The notes beneath the pieces are model-generated. The model made no database searches. It saw only the letters and a program-made list of their open reading frames with translations, and was not told the DNA's origin. A program made the translations under genes and the position numbers. Shown here piece by piece: positions 1 to 13,398 of a stretch of 64,000 nt of DNA; positions within the stretch are counted from its first letter, which is position 1; every line of letters begins with the position of its first letter. The stretch is from Euwallacea fornicatus (taxonomy: Eukaryota; Arthropoda; Insecta; Coleoptera; Curculionidae). The stretch is taken from positions 248,001-312,000 of the forward strand of contig NW_027096017.1 of the NCBI RefSeq assembly GCF_040115645.1, given 5' to 3'.

Positions 1-174
1 ACGAGCTCTTTAACATGACTTATGATGCTTAAGTCTATCTGGGTGAGTTTTCTAGAAACCGAGTAATTTATGTGCTCAAACACATATCTTTCGTGACTTT
101 TCAAGTTTTGAACCTCCGTAGCTTCGGCAAATGTGCTTCAAATACCTTCAAAATTTGACCACAGAATCACCTCG
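1..174 (+). repeat. Reference monomer (alpha, type A) used for numbering
   Basis: Composition is A49 C38 G29 T58 (38.5% GC). Three 6-bp palindromes recur in most monomers: gagctc (3-8), cttaag (28-33) and tctaga (51-56). Short dyads are visible: ctcg-a-cgag across the monomer junction (171-174 and 2-5), gactta/taagtc (17-22 and 30-35, 7-nt loop) and tatgtg/cacata (69-74 and 81-86, 6-nt loop). Six CpGs are present at 2, 60, 92, 117, 125 and 173. Type A is marked by 'ttatgatgc' (20-28), 'cacatatc' (81-88) and 'gttttgaacctcc' (105-117). It recurs across the window, for example at 3133, 4351, 5395, 6961, 7657, 11311, 20187, 25233, 32541 and 49420. The start point is an arbitrary phase set by the window edge. 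Confidence 0.95.
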
Positions 175-1566
175 ACGAGCTCTTTAACATGACTAATAAT
201 GCTTAAGTCCATCTGGGTGAGTTTTCTAGAAACCGAGTAATTTATGTGCTCAAACACACATCTTTCGTGACTTTTCAAGCTTTGAACCTCCGTAGCTTCG
301 GCAAATGTGCTTCAAATACCTTCAAAATTTGACCACAGAATCACCTCGACGAGCTCTTTAACATGACTGATAATGCTTAAGTCCATCTGGGTGAGTTTTC
401 TAGAAACCGAGTAATTTATGTGCTCAAACACACATCTTTCGTGACTTTTCAAGTTTTTAACCTCCGTAGCTTCGGCAAATGTGCTTCAAATACCTTCAAA
501 ATTTGACCACAGAATCACCTCGACGAGCTCTTTAACATGACTTATGATGCTTAAGTCTATCTGGGTGAGTTTTCTAGAAACCGAGTAATTGATGTGCTCA
601 AACACACATCTTTCGTGACTTTTCAAGTTTTGAACCTCCGTAGCTTCGGCAAATGTGCTTCAAATACCTTCAAAATTTGACCACAGAATCACCTCGACGA
701 GCTCTTTAACATGACTTATGATGCTTAAGTCTATCTGGGTGAGTTTTCTAGAAACCGAGTAATTGATGTGCTCAAACACACATCTTTCGTGACTTTTCAA
801 GTTTTGAACCTCCGTAGCTTCGGCAAATGTGCTTCAAATACCTTCAAAATTTGACCACAGAATCACCTCGACGAGCTCTTTAACATGACTTATGATGCTT
901 AAGTCTATCTGGGTGAGTTTTCTAGAAACCGAGTAATTGATGTGCTCAAACACACATCTTTCGTGACTTTTCAAGATTTGAACTTCCGTAGCTTCGGCAA
1001 ATGTGCTTCAAATACCTTCAAAATTTGACCACAGAATCACCTCGACGAGCTCTTTAACATGACTAATAACGCTTAAGTCCATCTGGGTGAGTTTTCTAGA
1101 AACCGAGTAATTTATGTGCTCAAACACACATCTTTCGTGACTTTTCAAGCTTTGAACCTCCGTAGCTTCGGCAAATGTGCTTCAAATACCTTCAAAATTT
1201 GACCACAGAATCACCTCGACGAGCTCTTTAACATGACTTATGATGCTTAAGTCTATCTGGGTGAGTTTTCTAGAAACCGAGTAATTGATGTGCTCAAACA
1301 CACATCTTTCGTGACTTTTCAAGTTTTAAATCTCAGGAACTTCGGCAAATGTGCTTCAAATACCTTCAAAATTTGACCACAGAATCACCTCGACGAGCTC
1401 TTTAACATGACTTATGATGCTTAAGTCTATCTGGGTGAGTTTTCTAGAAACCGAGTAATTTATGTGGTCAAACACACATCTTTCGAGACTTTTCAAGCTT
1501 TGAACCTCCGTAACTTCGGCAAATGTGCTTCAAATACCTTCAAAATTTGACCACAGAATCACCTCG
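1..1566. repeat. 9-monomer block, copy 1 (copy 2 at 5395-6960)
   Basis: Nine monomers in the order A, B, C, D, D, E, F, G, H reappear 31 monomers (5394 bp) to the right. I see two differences: g to t at monomer position 118 in the copy starting at 6439, and 'aaatatgc' in the copy starting at 6787. The left border is the window edge, so the true block may extend further left. Confidence 0.85.
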
Positions 1567-3306
1567 ACGAGCTCTTTAACATGACTTATGATGCTTAAGT
1601 CTATCTGGGTGAGTTTTCTAGAAACCGAGTAATTTATGTGCTCAAACACATATCTTTCGTGACTTTTCAAGCTTTGAACCTCCGTAGCTTCGGCAAATGT
1701 GCTTCAAATACCTTCAAAATTTGACCACAGAATCACCTCGACGAGCTCTTTAACATGACTTATGATGCTTAAGTCTATCTGGGTGAGTTTTCTAGAAACC
1801 GAGTAATTGATGTGCTCAAACACACATCTTTCGTGACTTTTCAAGTTTTAAATCTCAGGAACTTCGGCAAATGTGCTTCAAATACCTTCAAAATTTGACC
1901 ACAGAATCACCTCGACGAGCTCTTTAACATGACTTATGATGCTTAAGTCTATCTGGGTGAGTTTTCTAGAAACCGAGTAATTTATGTGGTCAAACACACA
2001 TCTTTCGAGACTTTTCAAGCTTTGAACCTCCGTAACTTCGGCAAATGTGCTTCAAATACCTTCAAAATTTGACCACAGAATCACCTCGACGAGCTCTTTA
2101 ACATGACTTATGATGCTTAAGTCTATCTGGGTGAGTTTTCTAGAAACCGAGTAATTTATGTGGTCAAACACACATCTTTCGAGACTTTTCAAGCTTTGAA
2201 CCTCCGTAACTTCGGCAAATGTGCTTCAAATACCTTCAAAATTTGACCACAGAATCACCTCGACGAGCTCTTTAACATGACTAATAATGTTTAAGTCCAT
2301 CTGGGTGAGTTTTCTAGAAACCGAGTAATTTATGTGCTCAAACACACATCTTTCGTGACTTTTCAAGTTTTAAATCTCAGGAACTTCGGCAAATGTGCTT
2401 CAAATACCTTCAAAATTTGACCACAGAATCACCTCGACGAGCTCTTTAACATGACTTATGATGCTTAAGTCTATCTGGGTGAGTTTTCTAGAAACCGAGT
2501 AATTGATGTGCTCAAACACACATCTTTCGTGACTTTTCAAGTTTTGAACCTCCGTAGCTTCGGCAAATGTGCTTCAAATACCTTCAAAATTTGACCACAG
2601 AATCACCTCGACGAGCTCTTTAACATGACTTATGATGCTTAAGTCTATCTGGGTGAGTTTTCTAGAAACCGAGTAATTGATGTGCTCAAACACACATCTT
2701 TCGTGACTTTTCAAGTTTTGAACCTCCGTAGCTTCGGCAAATGTGCTTCAAATACCTTCAAAATTTGACCACAGAATCACCTCGACGAGCTCTTTAACAT
2801 GACATATGATGCTTAAGTCTATCTGGGTGAGTTTTCTAGAAACCGAGTAATTGATGTGCTCAAACACACATCTTTCGTGACTTTTCAAGATTTGAACTTC
2901 CGTAGCTTCGGCAAATGTGCTTCAAATACCTTCAAAATTTGACCACAGAATCACCTCGACGAGCTCTTTAACATGACTAATAATGCTTAAGTCCATCTGG
3001 GTGAGTTTTCTAGAAACCGAGTAATTTATGTGCTCAAACACACATCTTTCGTGACTTTTCAAGTTTTGAACCTCCGTAGCTTCGGCAAATGTGCTTCAAA
3101 TACCTTCAAAATTTGACCACAGAATCACCTCGACGAGCTCTTTAACATGACTTATGATGCTTAAGTCTATCTGGGTGAGTTTTCTAGAAACCGAGTAATT
3201 TATGTGCTCAAACACATATCTTTCGTGACTTTTCAAGTTTTGAACCTCCGTAGCTTCGGCAAATGTGCTTCAAATACCTTCAAAATTTGACCACAGAATC
3301 ACCTCG

Positions 3307-4872
3307 ACGAGCTCTTTAACATGACTTATGATGCTTAAGTCTATCTGGGTGAGTTTTCTAGAAACCGAGTAATTGATGTGCTCAAACACACATCTTTCGT
3401 GACTTTTCAAGTTTTGAACCTCCGTAGCTTCGGCAAATGTGCTTCAAATACCTTCAAAATTTGACCACAGAATCACCTCGACGAGCTCTTTAACATGACT
3501 TATGATGCTTAAGTCTATCTGGGTGAGTTTTCTAGAAACCGAGTAATTGATGTGCTCAAACACACATCTTTCGTGACTTTTCAAGTTTTGAACCTCCGTA
3601 GCTTCGGCAAATGTGCTTCAAATACCTTCAAAATTTGACCACAGAATCACCTCGACGAGCTCTTTAACATGACTTATGATGCTTAAGTCTATCTGGGTGA
3701 GTTTTCTAGAAACCGAGTAATTGATGTGCTCAAACACACATCTTTCGTGACTTTTCAAGATTTGAACTTCCGTAGCTTCGGCAAATGTGCTTCAAATACC
3801 TTCAAAATTTGACCACAGAATCACCTCGACGAGCTCTTTAACATGACTAATAACGCTTAAGTCCATCTGGGTGAGTTTTCTAGAAACCGAGTAATTTATG
3901 TGCTCAAACACACATCTTTCGTGACTTTTCAAGCTTTGAACCTCCGTAGCTTCGGCAAATGTGCTTCAAATACCTTCAAAATTTGACCACAGAATCACCT
4001 CGACGAGCTCTTTAACATGACTTATGATGCTTAAGTCTATCTGGGTGAGTTTTCTAGAAACCGAGTAATTGATGTGCTCAAACACACATCTTTCGTGACT
4101 TTTCAAGTTTTAAATCTCAGGAACTTCGGCAAATGTGCTTCAAATACCTTCAAAATTTGACCACAGAATCACCTCGACGAGCTCTTTAACATGACTTATG
4201 ATGCTTAAGTCTATCTGGGTGAGTTTTCTAGAAACCGAGTAATTTATGTGGTCAAACACACATCTTTCGAGACTTTTCAAGCTTTGAACCTCCGTAACTT
4301 CGGCAAATGTGCTTCAAATACCTTCAAAATTTGACCACAGAATCACCTCGACGAGCTCTTTAACATGACTTATGATGCTTAAGTCTATCTGGGTGAGTTT
4401 TCTAGAAACCGAGTAATTTATGTGCTCAAACACATATCTTTCGTGACTTTTCAAGTTTTGAACCTCCGTAGCTTCGGCAAATGTGCTTCAAATACCTTCA
4501 AAATTTGACCACAGAATCACCTCGACGAGCTCTTTAACATGACTTATGATGCTTAAGTCTATCTGGGTGAGTTTTCTAGAAACCGAGTAATTGATGTGCT
4601 CAAACACACATCTTTCGTAACTTTTCAAGATTTGAACTTCCGTAGCTTCGGCAAATGTGCTTCAAATACCTTCAAAATTTGACCACAGAATCACCTCGAC
4701 GAGCTCTTTAACATGACTTATAATGCTTAAGTCTATTTGGGTGAGTTTTCTAGAAACCGAGTAATTTATGTGCTCAAACACACATCTTTCGTGACTTTTC
4801 AAGAATTGAACTTCCGTAGCTTCGGCAAATGTGCTTCAAATACCTTCAAAATTTGACCACAGAATCACCTCG
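3307..4872. repeat. 9-monomer block D-D-E-F-G-H-A-J-K, copy 1 (copy 2 at 5917-7482)
   Basis: The same order of types appears 15 monomers (2610 bp) to the right. The first six members also match 523-1566. The flanking monomers differ on both sides (A versus C on the left, D versus I on the right), which gives the copy boundaries. J is the 'cgtaac/gatttgaacttcc' type; K is the 'ttataatgc/tatttggg/gaattg' type. Confidence 0.8.
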
Positions 4873-5394
4873 ACGAGCTCTTTAACATGACTTATGATGC
4901 TTAAGTCTATCTGGGTGAGTTTTCTAGAAACCGAGTAATTGATGTGCTCAAACACACATCTTTCGTGACTTTTCAAGTTTTGAACCTCCGTAGCTTCGGC
5001 AAATGTGCTTCAAATACCTTCAAAATTTGACCACAGAATCACCTCGACGAGCTCTTTAACATGACATATGATGCTTAAGTCTATCTGGGTGAGTTTTCTA
5101 GAAACCGAGTAATTGATGTGCTCAAACACACATCTTTCGTGACTTTTCAAGATTTGAACTTCCGTAGCTTCGGCAAATGTGCTTCAAATACCTTCAAAAT
5201 TTGACCACAGAATCACCTCGACGAGCTCTTTAACATGACTAATAATGCTTAAGTCCATCTGGGTGAGTTTTCTAGAAACCGAGTAATTTATGTGCTCAAA
5301 CACACATCTTTCGTGACTTTTCAAGCTTTGAACCTCCGTAGCTTCGGCAAATGTGCTTCAAATACCTTCAAAATTTGACCACAGAATCACCTCG

Positions 5395-6960
5395 ACGAGC
5401 TCTTTAACATGACTTATGATGCTTAAGTCTATCTGGGTGAGTTTTCTAGAAACCGAGTAATTTATGTGCTCAAACACATATCTTTCGTGACTTTTCAAGT
5501 TTTGAACCTCCGTAGCTTCGGCAAATGTGCTTCAAATACCTTCAAAATTTGACCACAGAATCACCTCGACGAGCTCTTTAACATGACTAATAATGCTTAA
5601 GTCCATCTGGGTGAGTTTTCTAGAAACCGAGTAATTTATGTGCTCAAACACACATCTTTCGTGACTTTTCAAGCTTTGAACCTCCGTAGCTTCGGCAAAT
5701 GTGCTTCAAATACCTTCAAAATTTGACCACAGAATCACCTCGACGAGCTCTTTAACATGACTGATAATGCTTAAGTCCATCTGGGTGAGTTTTCTAGAAA
5801 CCGAGTAATTTATGTGCTCAAACACACATCTTTCGTGACTTTTCAAGTTTTTAACCTCCGTAGCTTCGGCAAATGTGCTTCAAATACCTTCAAAATTTGA
5901 CCACAGAATCACCTCGACGAGCTCTTTAACATGACTTATGATGCTTAAGTCTATCTGGGTGAGTTTTCTAGAAACCGAGTAATTGATGTGCTCAAACACA
6001 CATCTTTCGTGACTTTTCAAGTTTTGAACCTCCGTAGCTTCGGCAAATGTGCTTCAAATACCTTCAAAATTTGACCACAGAATCACCTCGACGAGCTCTT
6101 TAACATGACTTATGATGCTTAAGTCTATCTGGGTGAGTTTTCTAGAAACCGAGTAATTGATGTGCTCAAACACACATCTTTCGTGACTTTTCAAGTTTTG
6201 AACCTCCGTAGCTTCGGCAAATGTGCTTCAAATACCTTCAAAATTTGACCACAGAATCACCTCGACGAGCTCTTTAACATGACTTATGATGCTTAAGTCT
6301 ATCTGGGTGAGTTTTCTAGAAACCGAGTAATTGATGTGCTCAAACACACATCTTTCGTGACTTTTCAAGATTTGAACTTCCGTAGCTTCGGCAAATGTGC
6401 TTCAAATACCTTCAAAATTTGACCACAGAATCACCTCGACGAGCTCTTTAACATGACTAATAACGCTTAAGTCCATCTGGGTGAGTTTTCTAGAAACCGA
6501 GTAATTTATGTGCTCAAACACACATCTTTCGTGACTTTTCAAGCTTTGAACCTCCTTAGCTTCGGCAAATGTGCTTCAAATACCTTCAAAATTTGACCAC
6601 AGAATCACCTCGACGAGCTCTTTAACATGACTTATGATGCTTAAGTCTATCTGGGTGAGTTTTCTAGAAACCGAGTAATTGATGTGCTCAAACACACATC
6701 TTTCGTGACTTTTCAAGTTTTAAATCTCAGGAACTTCGGCAAATGTGCTTCAAATACCTTCAAAATTTGACCACAGAATCACCTCGACGAGCTCTTTAAC
6801 ATGACTTATGATGCTTAAGTCTATCTGGGTGAGTTTTCTAGAAACCGAGTAATTTATGTGGTCAAACACACATCTTTCGAGACTTTTCAAGCTTTGAACC
6901 TCCGTAACTTCGGCAAATATGCTTCAAATACCTTCAAAATTTGACCACAGAATCACCTCG
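5395..6960. repeat. 9-monomer block, copy 2 of 1-1566
   Basis: Same nine-type order as 1-1566, with two private differences (g118t in the monomer at 6439, g133a in the monomer at 6787). It overlaps the second copy of the D-D-E-F-G-H-A-J-K block (5917-7482), so the duplications are nested rather than periodic. Confidence 0.85.
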
Positions 6961-7656
6961 ACGAGCTCTTTAACATGACTTATGATGCTTAAGTCTATCT
7001 GGGTGAGTTTTCTAGAAACCGAGTAATTTATGTGCTCAAACACATATCTTTCGTGACTTTTCAAGTTTTGAACCTCCGTAGCTTCGGCAAATGTGCTTCA
7101 AATACCTTCAAAATTTGACCACAGAATCACCTCGACGAGCTCTTTAACATGACTTATGATGCTTAAGTCTATCTGGGTGAGTTTTCTAGAAACCGAGTAA
7201 TTGATGTGCTCAAACACACATCTTTCGTAACTTTTCAAGATTTGAACTTCCGTAGCTTCGGCAAATGTGCTTCAAATACCTTCAAAATTTGACCACAGAA
7301 TCACCTCGACGAGCTCTTTAACATGACTTATAATGCTTAAGTCTATTTGGGTGAGTTTTCTAGAAACCGAGTAATTTATGTGCTCAAACACACATCTTTC
7401 GTGACTTTTCAAGAATTGAACTTCCGTAGCTTCGGCAAATGTGCTTCAAATACCTTCAAAATTTGACCACAGAATCACCTCGACGAGCTCTTTAACATGA
7501 CTAATAATGTTTAAGTCCATCTGGGTGAGTTTTCTAGAAACCGAGTAATTTATGTGCTCAAACACACATCTTTCGTGACTTTTCAAGTTTTAAATCTCAG
7601 GAACTTCGGCAAATGTGCTTCAAATACCTTCAAAATTTGACCACAGAATCACCTCG

Positions 7657-8874
7657 ACGAGCTCTTTAACATGACTTATGATGCTTAAGTCTATCTGGGT
7701 GAGTTTTCTAGAAACCGAGTAATTTATGTGCTCAAACACATATCTTTCGTGACTTTTCAAGTTTTGAACCTCCGTAGCTTCGGCAAATGTGCTTCAAATA
7801 CCTTCAAAATTTGACCACAGAATCACCTCGACGAGCTCTTTAACATGACTAATAATGCTTAAGTCCATCTGGGTGAGTTTTCTAGAAACCGAGTAATTTA
7901 TGTGCTCAAACACACATCTTTCGTGACTTTTCAAGATTTGAACTTCCGTAGCTTCGGCAAATGTGCTTCAAATACCTTCAAAATTTGACCACAGAATCAC
8001 CTCGACGAGCTCTTTAACATGACTTATGATGCTTAAGTCTATCTGGGTGAGTTTTCTAGAGACCGAGTAATTTATGTGGTCAAACACACATCTTTCGAGA
8101 CTTTTCAAGCTTTGAACCTCCGTAACTTCGGCAAATGTGCTTCAAATACCTTCAAAATTTGACCACAGAATCACCTCGACGAGCTCTTTAACATGACTTA
8201 TGATGCTTAAGTCTATCTGGGTGAGTTTTCTAGAAACCGAGTAATTTATGTGCTCAAACACATATCTTTCGTGACTTTTCAAGTTTTGAACCTCCGTAGC
8301 TTCGGCAAATGTGCTTCAAATACCTTCAAAATTTGACCACAGAATCACCTCGACGAGCTCTTTAACATGACTTATGATGCTTAAGTCTATCTGGGTGAGT
8401 TTTCTAGAAACCGAGTAATTGATGTGCTCAAACACACATCTTTCGTAACTTTTCAAGATTTGAACTTCCGTAGCTTCGGCAAATGTGCTTCAAATACCTT
8501 CAAAATTTGACCACAGAATCACCTCGACGAGCTCTTTAACATGACTTATAATGCTTAAGTCTATTTGGGTGAGTTTTCTAGAAACCGAGTAATTTATGTG
8601 CTCAAACACACATCTTTCGTGACTTTTCAAGAATTGAACTTCCGTAGCTTCGGCAAATGTGCTTCAAATACCTTCAAAATTTGACCACAGAATCACCTCG
8701 ACGAGCTCTTTAACATGACTAATAATGTTTAAGTCCATCTGGGTGAGTTTTCTAGAAACCGAGTAATTTATGTGCTCAAACACACATCTTTCGTGACTTT
8801 TCAAGTTTTAAATCTCAGGAACTTCGGCAAATGTGCTTCAAATACCTTCAAAATTTGACCACAGAATCACCTCG
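7657..8874. repeat. 7-monomer block A-L-M-A-J-K-I (re-copied at 19665-20882)
   Basis: The order includes the distinctive M monomer at 8005, which carries 'tctagagacc' (a57g) with 'tgtggtc' and 'cgagac'. The same seven types in the same order begin at 19665. A shorter version, L-M-A-J-K-I, begins at 10963. Confidence 0.8.
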
Positions 8875-10962
8875 ACGAGCTCTTTAACATGACTAATAAC
8901 GCTTAAGTCCATCTGGGTGAGTTTTCTAGAAACCGAGTAATTTATGTGCTCAAACACACATCTTTCGTGACTTTTCAAGCTTTGAACCTCCGTAGCTTCG
9001 GCAAATGTGCTTCAAATACCTTCAAAATTTGACCACAGAATCACCTCGACGAGCTCTTTAACATGACTTATGATGCTTAAGTCTATCTGGGTGAGTTTTC
9101 TAGAAACCGAGTAATTGATGTGCTCAAACACACATCTTTCGTGACTTTTCAAGTTTTAAATCTCAGGAACTTCGGCAATTGTGCTTCAAATACCTTCAAA
9201 ATTTGACCACAGAATCACCTCGACGAGCTCTTTAACATGACTTATGATGCTTAAGTCTATCTGGGTGAGTTTTCTAGAAACCGAGTAATTTATGTGGTCA
9301 AACACACATCTTTCGAGACTTTTCAAGCTTTGAACCTCCGTAACTTCGGCAAATGTGCTTCAAATACCTTCAAAATTTTACCACAGAATCACCTCGACGA
9401 GCTCTTTAACATGACTTATGATGCTTAAGTCTATCTGGGTGAGTTTTCTAGAAACCGAGTAATTGATGTGCTCAAACACACATCTTTCGTGACTTTTCAA
9501 GATTTGAACTTCCGTAGCTTCGGCAAATGTGCTTCAAATACCTTCAAAATTTGACCACAGAATCACCTCGACGAGCTCTTTAACATGACTAATAATGTTT
9601 AAGTCCATCTGGGTGAGTTTTCTAGAAACCGAGTAATTTATGTGCTCAAACACACATCTTTCGTGACTTTTCAAGTTTTAAATCTCAGGAACTTCGGCAA
9701 ATGTGCTTCAAATACCTTCAAAATTTGACCACAGAATCACCTCGACGAGCTCTTTAACATGACTAATAACGCTTAAGTCCATCTGGGTGAGTTTTCTAGA
9801 AACCGAGTAATTTATGTGCTCAAACACACATCTTTCGTGACTTTTCAAGCTTTGAACCTCCGTAGCTTCGGCAAATGTGCTTCAAATACCTTCAAAATTT
9901 GACCACAGAATCACCTCGACGAGCTCTTTAACATGACTTATGATGCTTAAGTCTATCTGGGTGAGTTTTCTAGAAACCGAGTAATTGATGTGCTCAAACA
10001 CACATCTTTCGTGACTTTTCAAGTTTTAAATCTCAGGAACTTCGGCAAATGTGCTTCAAATACCTTCAAAATTTGACCACAGAATCACCTCGACGAGCTC
10101 TTTAACATGACTTATGATGCTTAAGTCTATCTGGGTGAGTTTTCTAGAAACCGAGTAATTTATGTGGTCAAACACACATCTTTCGAGACTTTTCAAGCTT
10201 TGAACCTCCGTAACTTCGGCAAATGTGCTTCAAATACCTTCAAAATTTGACCACAGAATCACCTCGACGAGCTCTTTAACATGACTTATGATGCTTAAGT
10301 CTATCTGGGTGAGTTTTCTAGAAACCGAGTAATTGATGTGCTCAAACACACATCTTTCGTGACTTTTCAAGTTTTCAATCTCAGGAACTTCGGCAAATGT
10401 GCTTCAAATACCTTCAAAATTTGACCACAGAATCACCTCGACGAGCTCTTTAACATGACTTATGATGCTTAAGTCTATCTGGGTGAGTTTTCTAGAAACC
10501 GAGTAATTGATGTGCTCAAACACACATCTTTCGAGACTTTTCAAGCTTTGAACCTCCGTAACTTCGGCAAATGTGCTTCAAATACCTTCAAAATTTGACC
10601 ACAGAATCACCTCGACGAGCTCTTTAACATGACTTATGATGCTTAAGTCTATCTGGGTGAGTTTTCTAGAAACCGAGTAATTGATGTGCTCAAACACACA
10701 TCTTTCGTGACTTTTCAAGTTTTAAATCTCAGGAACTTCGGCAAATGTGCTTCAAATACCTTCAAAATTTGACCACAGAATCACCTCGACGAGCTCTTTA
10801 ACATGACTTATGATGCTTAAGTCTATCTGGGTGAGTTTTCTAGAAACCGAGTAATTTATGTGGTCAAACACACATCTTTCGAGACTTTTCAAGCTTTGAA
10901 CCTCCGTAGCTTCGGCAAATGTGCTTCAAATACCTTCAAAATTTGACCACAGAATCACCTCG

Positions 10963-12876
10963 ACGAGCTCTTTAACATGACTAATAATGCTTAAGTCCAT
11001 CTGGGTGAGTTTTCTAGAAACCGAGTAATTTATGTGCTCAAACACACATCTTTCGTGACTTTTCAAGATTTGAACTTCCGTAGCTTCGGCAAATGTGCTT
11101 CAAATACCTTCAAAATTTGACCACAGAATCACCTCGACGAGCTCTTTAACATGACTTATGATGCTTAAGTCTATCTGGGTGAGTTTTCTAGAGACCGAGT
11201 AATTTATGTGGTCAAACACACATCTTTCGAGACTTTTCAAGCTTTGAACCTCCGTAACTTCGGCAAATGTGCTTCAAATACCTTCAAAATTTGACCACAG
11301 AATCACCTCGACGAGCTCTTTAACATGACTTATGATGCTTAAGTCTATCTGGGTGAGTTTTCTAGAAACCGAGTAATTTATGTGCTCAAACACATATCTT
11401 TCGTGACTTTTCAAGTTTTGAACCTCCGTAGCTTCGGCAAATGTGCTTCAAATACCTTCAAAATTTGACCACAGAATCACCTCGACGAGCTCTTTAACAT
11501 GACTTATGATGCTTAAGTCTATCTGGGTGAGTTTTCTAGAAACCGAGTAATTGATGTGCTCAAACACACATCTTTCGTAACTTTTCAAGATTTGAACTTC
11601 CGTAGCTTCGGCAAATGTGCTTCAAATACCTTCAAAATTTGACCACAGAATCACCTCGACGAGCTCTTTAACATGACTTATAATGCTTAAGTCTATTTGG
11701 GTGAGTTTTCTAGAAACCGAGTAATTTATGTGCTCAAACACACATCTTTCGTGACTTTTCAAGAATTGAACTTCCGTAGCTTCGGCAAATGTGCTTCAAA
11801 TACCTTCAAAATTTGACCACAGAATCACCTCGACGAGCTCTTTAACATGACTAATAATATTTAAGTCCATCTGGGTGAGTTTTCTAGAAACCGAGTAATT
11901 TATGTGCTCAAACACACATCTTTCGTGACTTTTCAAGTTTTAAATCTCAGGAACTTCGGCAAATGTGCTTCAAATACCTTCAAAATTTGACCACAGAATC
12001 ACCTCGACGAGCTCTTTAACATGACTTATGATGCTTAAGTCTATCTGGGTGAGTTTTCTAGAAACCGAGTAATTTATGTGCTCAAACACATATCTTTCGT
12101 GACTTTTCAAGTTTTGAACCTCCGTAGCTTCGGCAAATGTGCTTCAAATACCTTCAAAATTTGACCACAGAATCACCTCGACGAGCTCTTTAACATGACT
12201 AATAATGTTTAAGTCCATCTGGGTGAGTTTTCTAGAAACCGAGTAATTTATGTGCTCAAACACACATCTTTCGTGACTTTTCAAGTTTTAAATCTCAGGA
12301 ACTTCGGCAAATGTGCTTCAAATACCTTCAAAATTTGACCACAGAATCACCTCGACGAGCTCTTTAACATGACTTATGATGCTTAAGTCTATCTGGGTGA
12401 GTTTTCTAGAAACCGAGTAATTTATGTGCTCAAACACACATCTTTCGTGACTTTTCAAGCTTTGAACCTCCGTAGCTTCGGCAAATGTGCTTCAAATACC
12501 TTCAAAATTTGACCACAGAATCACCTCGACGAGCTCTTTAACATGACTGATAATGCTTAAGTCCATCTGGGTGAGTTTTCTAGAAACCGAGTAATTTATG
12601 TGCTCAAACACACATCTTTCGTGACTTTTCAAGTTTTTAACCTCCGTAGCTTCGGCAAATGTGCTTCAAATACCTTCAAAATTTGACCACAGAATCACCT
12701 CGACGAGCTCTTTAACATGACTTATGATGCTTAAGTCTATCTGGGTGAGTTTTCTAGAAACCGAGTAATTGATGTGCTCAAACACACATCTTTCGTGACT
12801 TTTCAAGTTTTGAACCTCCGTAGCTTCGGCAAATGTGCTTCAAATACCTTCAAAATTTGACCACAGAATCACCTCG
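10963..12876. repeat. 11-monomer block, copy 1 (copy 2 at 19839-21752)
   Basis: The order L, M, A, J, K, I, A, I, N, C, D is repeated 51 monomers to the right (8876 bp, including two 175-bp monomers between). The marker 'gagacc' falls at 11191 and 20067. Private changes: 'aataatat' in copy 1 (monomer 11833); 'cctacaaaa', 'ccaagtaatt' and 'gaatctcc' in copy 2. After D the copies diverge: copy 2 has two extra monomers (E, F at 21753-22100) before both resume G, H and the 'gacgagatc' monomer (13225 and 22449). Confidence 0.82.
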
Positions 12877-13224
12877 ACGAGCTCTTTAACATGACTTATG
12901 ATGCTTAAGTCTATCTGGGTGAGTTTTCTAGAAACCGAGTAATTGATGTGCTCAAACACACATCTTTCGTGACTTTTCAAGTTTTAAATCTCAGGAACTT
13001 CGGCAAATGTGCTTCAAATACCTTCAAAATTTGACCACAGAATCACCTCGACGAGCTCTTTAACATGACTTATGATGCTTAAGTCTATCTGGGTGAGTTT
13101 TCTAGAAACCGAGTAATTTATGTGGTCAAACACACATCTTTCGAGACTTTTCAAGCTTTGAACCTCCGTAACTTCGGCAAATGTGCTTCAAATACCTTCA
13201 AAATTTGACCACAGAATCACCTCG

Positions 13225-13398
13225 ACGAGATCTTTAACATGACTAATAATGCTTAAGTCCATCTGGGTGAGTTTTCTAGAAACCGAGTAATTTATGTGCT
13301 CAAACACACATCTTTCGTGACTTTTCAAGATTTGAACTTCCGTAGCTTCGGCAAATGTGCTTCAAATACCTTCAAAATTTGACCACAGAATCACCTCG
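13225..13398. repeat. Monomer with 'gagatc' in place of the gagctc site
   Basis: A c to a change at monomer position 6 gives 'cgagatcttt'. The only other copy with this change starts at 22449, 53 monomers away, in the same local context (G, H before it). It is a shared private marker of the segment copied between the 11-13 kb and 20-22.6 kb regions. Confidence 0.85.

Noticed and set aside
20..33. Promoter-like 'ttataatgc' in K monomers
   Set aside because: It is one substitution (g24a) of the common 'ttatgatgc' in an AT-rich satellite, with no partner element and no gene downstream.
123..137. CENP-B box in 'ttcggcaaatgtgct'
   Set aside because: Against the known core pattern TTCG-4N-A-2N-CGGG it keeps TTCG and the A, but the CGGG part reads tgct. 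With 6 of 9 key bases it is not convincing, and the region varies between copies ('cttcgtc', 'cttcagc', 'acttaggc').
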